Shown here: positions 62,475-64,000 of the stretch, one piece after another
Layout of the letters: every line of letters starts with the position of its first letter
Position numbering within the stretch: position 1 is the first letter of the stretch
NCBI GenBank assembly: GCA_046726215.1
Contig: JBKPAA010000019.1
Coordinates: 65,446-129,445, forward strand
Source of the DNA: DASQUK01 sp046726215
GTDB taxonomy: Bacteria; Actinomycetota; Acidimicrobiia; Acidimicrobiales; VFJN01
Length of the DNA stretch: 64,000 bases
Direction of reading: 5' to 3'
Made by a program: the position numbers and the translations under genes
The notes under the pieces: model-generated
Seen by the model: the letters and a program-made list of their open reading frames with translations, nothing else
Told to the model about the DNA's origin: nothing
The model's database searches: none

Positions 62475-62828
62475 ATGGCTAAGACAACACGTGTCGTGCT
62501 TACCTGCGATCTTCACGGTGACAGCACCGAGGCCGCGACGACGATTCGAATGGACAACGGCACGGCCCGCTACGAACTCGACCTGTGCCAATCGCATTTC
62601 GATGAGCTGACCGGAGCAGGTCGGCGGCTACGACCGCGTCGTCGAACCGGTGGAGCCCGCTCTGCGACGAAGGCCGCCAATAAGGCGACGGCGAAGACTC
62701 GGCGTCGCGGCCGCGGTGCCCTCGACACGGCGGCAGTGCGCGCATGGGCCCGCGCCAATGGACATGCGGTCAGCGATCGAGGTCGAATCCCCGGTCACGT
62801 TCTGGAAGCCTTCACCGCCCGCGCATAG
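62475..62828 (+). CDS. lsr2: Lsr2-family nucleoid protein with possible zinc site
   Basis: Predicted 117 residues. The N-terminal dimerisation domain (1-50) reads MAKTTRVVLTCDLHG, then TTIRMDNGTARYELDL and CQSHFDEL; the C-terminal DNA-binding domain reads LDTAAVRAWARANGHAVSDRGRIPGHVLEAF with the RGR AT-hook-like motif. A Lys/Arg/Ala linker joins them. Unlike classical Lsr2 it has CxxH pairs (CDLH and CQSH), which could bind zinc. Lsr2 silences AT-rich foreign DNA. The position next to a transposase fragment suggests it came with a mobile element. ATG 62475; no clear SD. Confidence 0.85.
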   Translation: MAKTTRVVLTCDLHGDSTEAATTIRMDNGTARYELDLCQSHFDELTGAGRRLRPRRRTGGARSATKAANKATAKTRRRGRGALDTAAVRAWARANGHAVSDRGRIPGHVLEAFTARA

Positions 62829-63180
62829 CAGACGTCAACTTCATACCCAGAATCCACAGTGCTGAGGTGTGCGCCGTCTCCTGGGCACGTTCACCCACGC
62901 CCGGAACCGCATGGCCGCGCTGATTCGCGATGTACTCGGGCTCCCCCGTCGGTGCCGGTCAAGGGCTCCGGACATGACTTCTTCGCCCTGCCCGACAGGT
63001 GGACCTTGCGATCGCCCGCCGACAGGGCGCTGTCCGGGCGTGGAGGCGGCTTTCGGCACGACGATGTTCTGTCGCTGCGATCTGCGCTGATCGTGAGACG
63101 CGAGATCGGCAGATCTGTACTCGCCCGGGTCGCCGATTCGATGCGAGTACTACGGTTGGGCAGTCGCCGTACACGATGGA
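62829..63180. other. gap with no supported gene
   Basis: About 350 bases. Several short frames exist but none has both a start signal and domain-like sequence. TACGGT near 63152 could be the -10 for the next gene. Nothing else seen. Confidence 0.35.
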
Positions 63181-63714
63181 ATGGCGATGGACAGACGCGA
63201 CATCGACGCCGAGCTCGAGCGGGCAACAGCTGACTTCCACCGCCTGCTCGACTCTGCCACCAGCGCCGAGCTCCACATGCCGACCAACGGCACGAAGTGG
63301 ACGAACAAGCAGCTGCTGTTTCACATGCTGTTCGGCTTTATCCTGGTCCGCGTCCTGCTGCCCCTAGTGAAGGGGTTCGGCTGGCTCCCGCCCGTCATCT
63401 CTCGCGTGTTCGCCGCGATCCTGAACGCAGGTACCCGTCCATTCCACGTCATCAACTACCTGAGCGCCCTTCCTGGCGGAACCGTCCTGGGCAGCCGCGC
63501 CATGGGGAGACTCATGGACAGGACGATCGACGGTCTACGCCGCGGCCTCGCACGGGAGTCCGAGCACACACTCGCGCTCACGATGCACTTGCCGATCGGC
63601 TGGGATCCCTACTTCAAGCACGTCATGACCGTCGTCGACGTCTACCACTACCCGACCCTGCACTATGAGCACCATCGCCGCCAGCTCACCACGCGTCGCG
63701 CCCTCGACATCTGA
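63181..63714 (+). CDS. DinB-like four-helix protein
   Basis: Predicted 177 residues. DIDAELERATADFHRLLDSA, GTKWTNKQLLFHMLFGFILVRVLLPLV (first His of the fold), GSRAMGRLMDRTIDGLRRGL and HVMTVVDVYHYPTLHYEHHRRQL (later His ligands) fit the DinB superfamily of metal-binding helical bundles, many using low-molecular-weight thiols. The central hydrophobic segment LFGFILVRVLLPLVKGFGWLPP is unusually long. Function unknown. ATG 63181, with a second ATG two codons on. Confidence 0.7.
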   Translation: MAMDRRDIDAELERATADFHRLLDSATSAELHMPTNGTKWTNKQLLFHMLFGFILVRVLLPLVKGFGWLPPVISRVFAAILNAGTRPFHVINYLSALPGGTVLGSRAMGRLMDRTIDGLRRGLARESEHTLALTMHLPIGWDPYFKHVMTVVDVYHYPTLHYEHHRRQLTTRRALDI

Positions 63715-64000
63715 ACGGCTGCCGCCCAACCAAGGTTGAGGTCGCACCGACAGCCGAACCGAGCCCACGCCGCCTGCCAGACGGCACACAGAACGCCGTG
63801 CACCCGGATCGGCATCGGTTCACTAGCCCTGACCTTTCAGTAGCTCGGTCGCCGACGCACACCGCTGAGCCCAGATGAGCCCGGGAGGGCAACAGGGACG
63901 ACTCGTAGTCCAGCGTGACCGGCCTTGCACCCTGACAGCCGGTTCTTCGGACAAGCCACTCCCGGACCCGACCATGACGCTACGCCCGCAGCCGACGGGC
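63715..64000. other. right-end stretch without supported gene
   Basis: About 285 bases to the window edge. Codon bias and start signals do not support any frame. Possibly intergenic or part of the accessory island. Confidence 0.35.

Noticed and set aside
62130..62828. 232-residue version of the Lsr2-like protein starting at 62130
   Set aside because: The added N-terminus overlaps the transposase fragment antisense and has no domain; ATG 62475 matches the Lsr2 N-terminus.

Overview
The window is a high-GC, gene-dense chromosome segment from an actinobacterium. The markers are a group II truncated haemoglobin (GlbO type), an ANTAR response regulator, a DNA polymerase I with a decayed proofreading domain, a mycothiol-type maleylpyruvate isomerase homologue, an Lsr2 homologue, a Crp-like regulator, a HAD/GH65 pair and the rapZ-yvcK-gap-pgk-tpiA-secG neighbourhood. 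The gene style would fit class Acidimicrobiia, but that placement is inference; no rRNA is present to confirm it.

Layout. 1-9.1 kb: end of trpA, a membrane-anchored HEXXH protein, dienelactone hydrolase, HIT-like protein, GlbO, sulfatase, peroxiredoxin Bcp, an ECF sigma factor coupled to an O6-alkylguanine-DNA alkyltransferase, an odd tRNA-Leu(CAA) and a phosphoribosyltransferase. 9.1-21.1 kb: malQ, an EamA transporter, pdtaR-like ANTAR regulator, polA, rpsA, coaE, a FAM151/menorin-like protein and a Crp/Fnr regulator. 21.2-36.8 kb: all three excision-repair genes (uvrB, uvrA, uvrC) within 12.3 kb, a HAD/GH65 disaccharide phosphorylase pair, nadA, rapZ and a frameshifted yvcK. A class I methyltransferase gene directly follows polA, uvrB and uvrC.

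37-46.8 kb: gap, pgk and tpiA, then a complete oligopeptide ABC transporter operon (binding protein, two permeases, two ATPases), then secG. 46.8-57.9 kb: a carbon-monoxide-dehydrogenase-like (form II, xanthine dehydrogenase family) molybdenum hydroxylase cluster: large subunit, [2Fe-2S] subunit, second large subunit, FAD subunit, then the maturation genes (MoxR ATPase, VWA protein, split XdhC, MobA-like, CoxG). The genes are mostly joined by 4-base ATGA/GTGA overlaps and should make one enzyme system. 57.9-64 kb: an accessory island starting at tRNA-Leu(GAG), with a decayed serine recombinase, a truncated gene, a cupin, a doubly frameshifted VOC gene, a SagB-like oxidoreductase, a transposase fragment, an unusual Lsr2 homologue and a DinB-like protein.

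Two sequence-wide patterns stand out. First, many genes have a TANNNT -10 box ending only 6-10 bases before the start codon, which predicts widespread leaderless transcription and helps choose starts. Second, three different families of imperfect palindromic repeats each occur twice between genes. One family is read in the same frame into the N-termini of two unrelated methyltransferases. No CRISPR array, rRNA or intact insertion sequence was seen.
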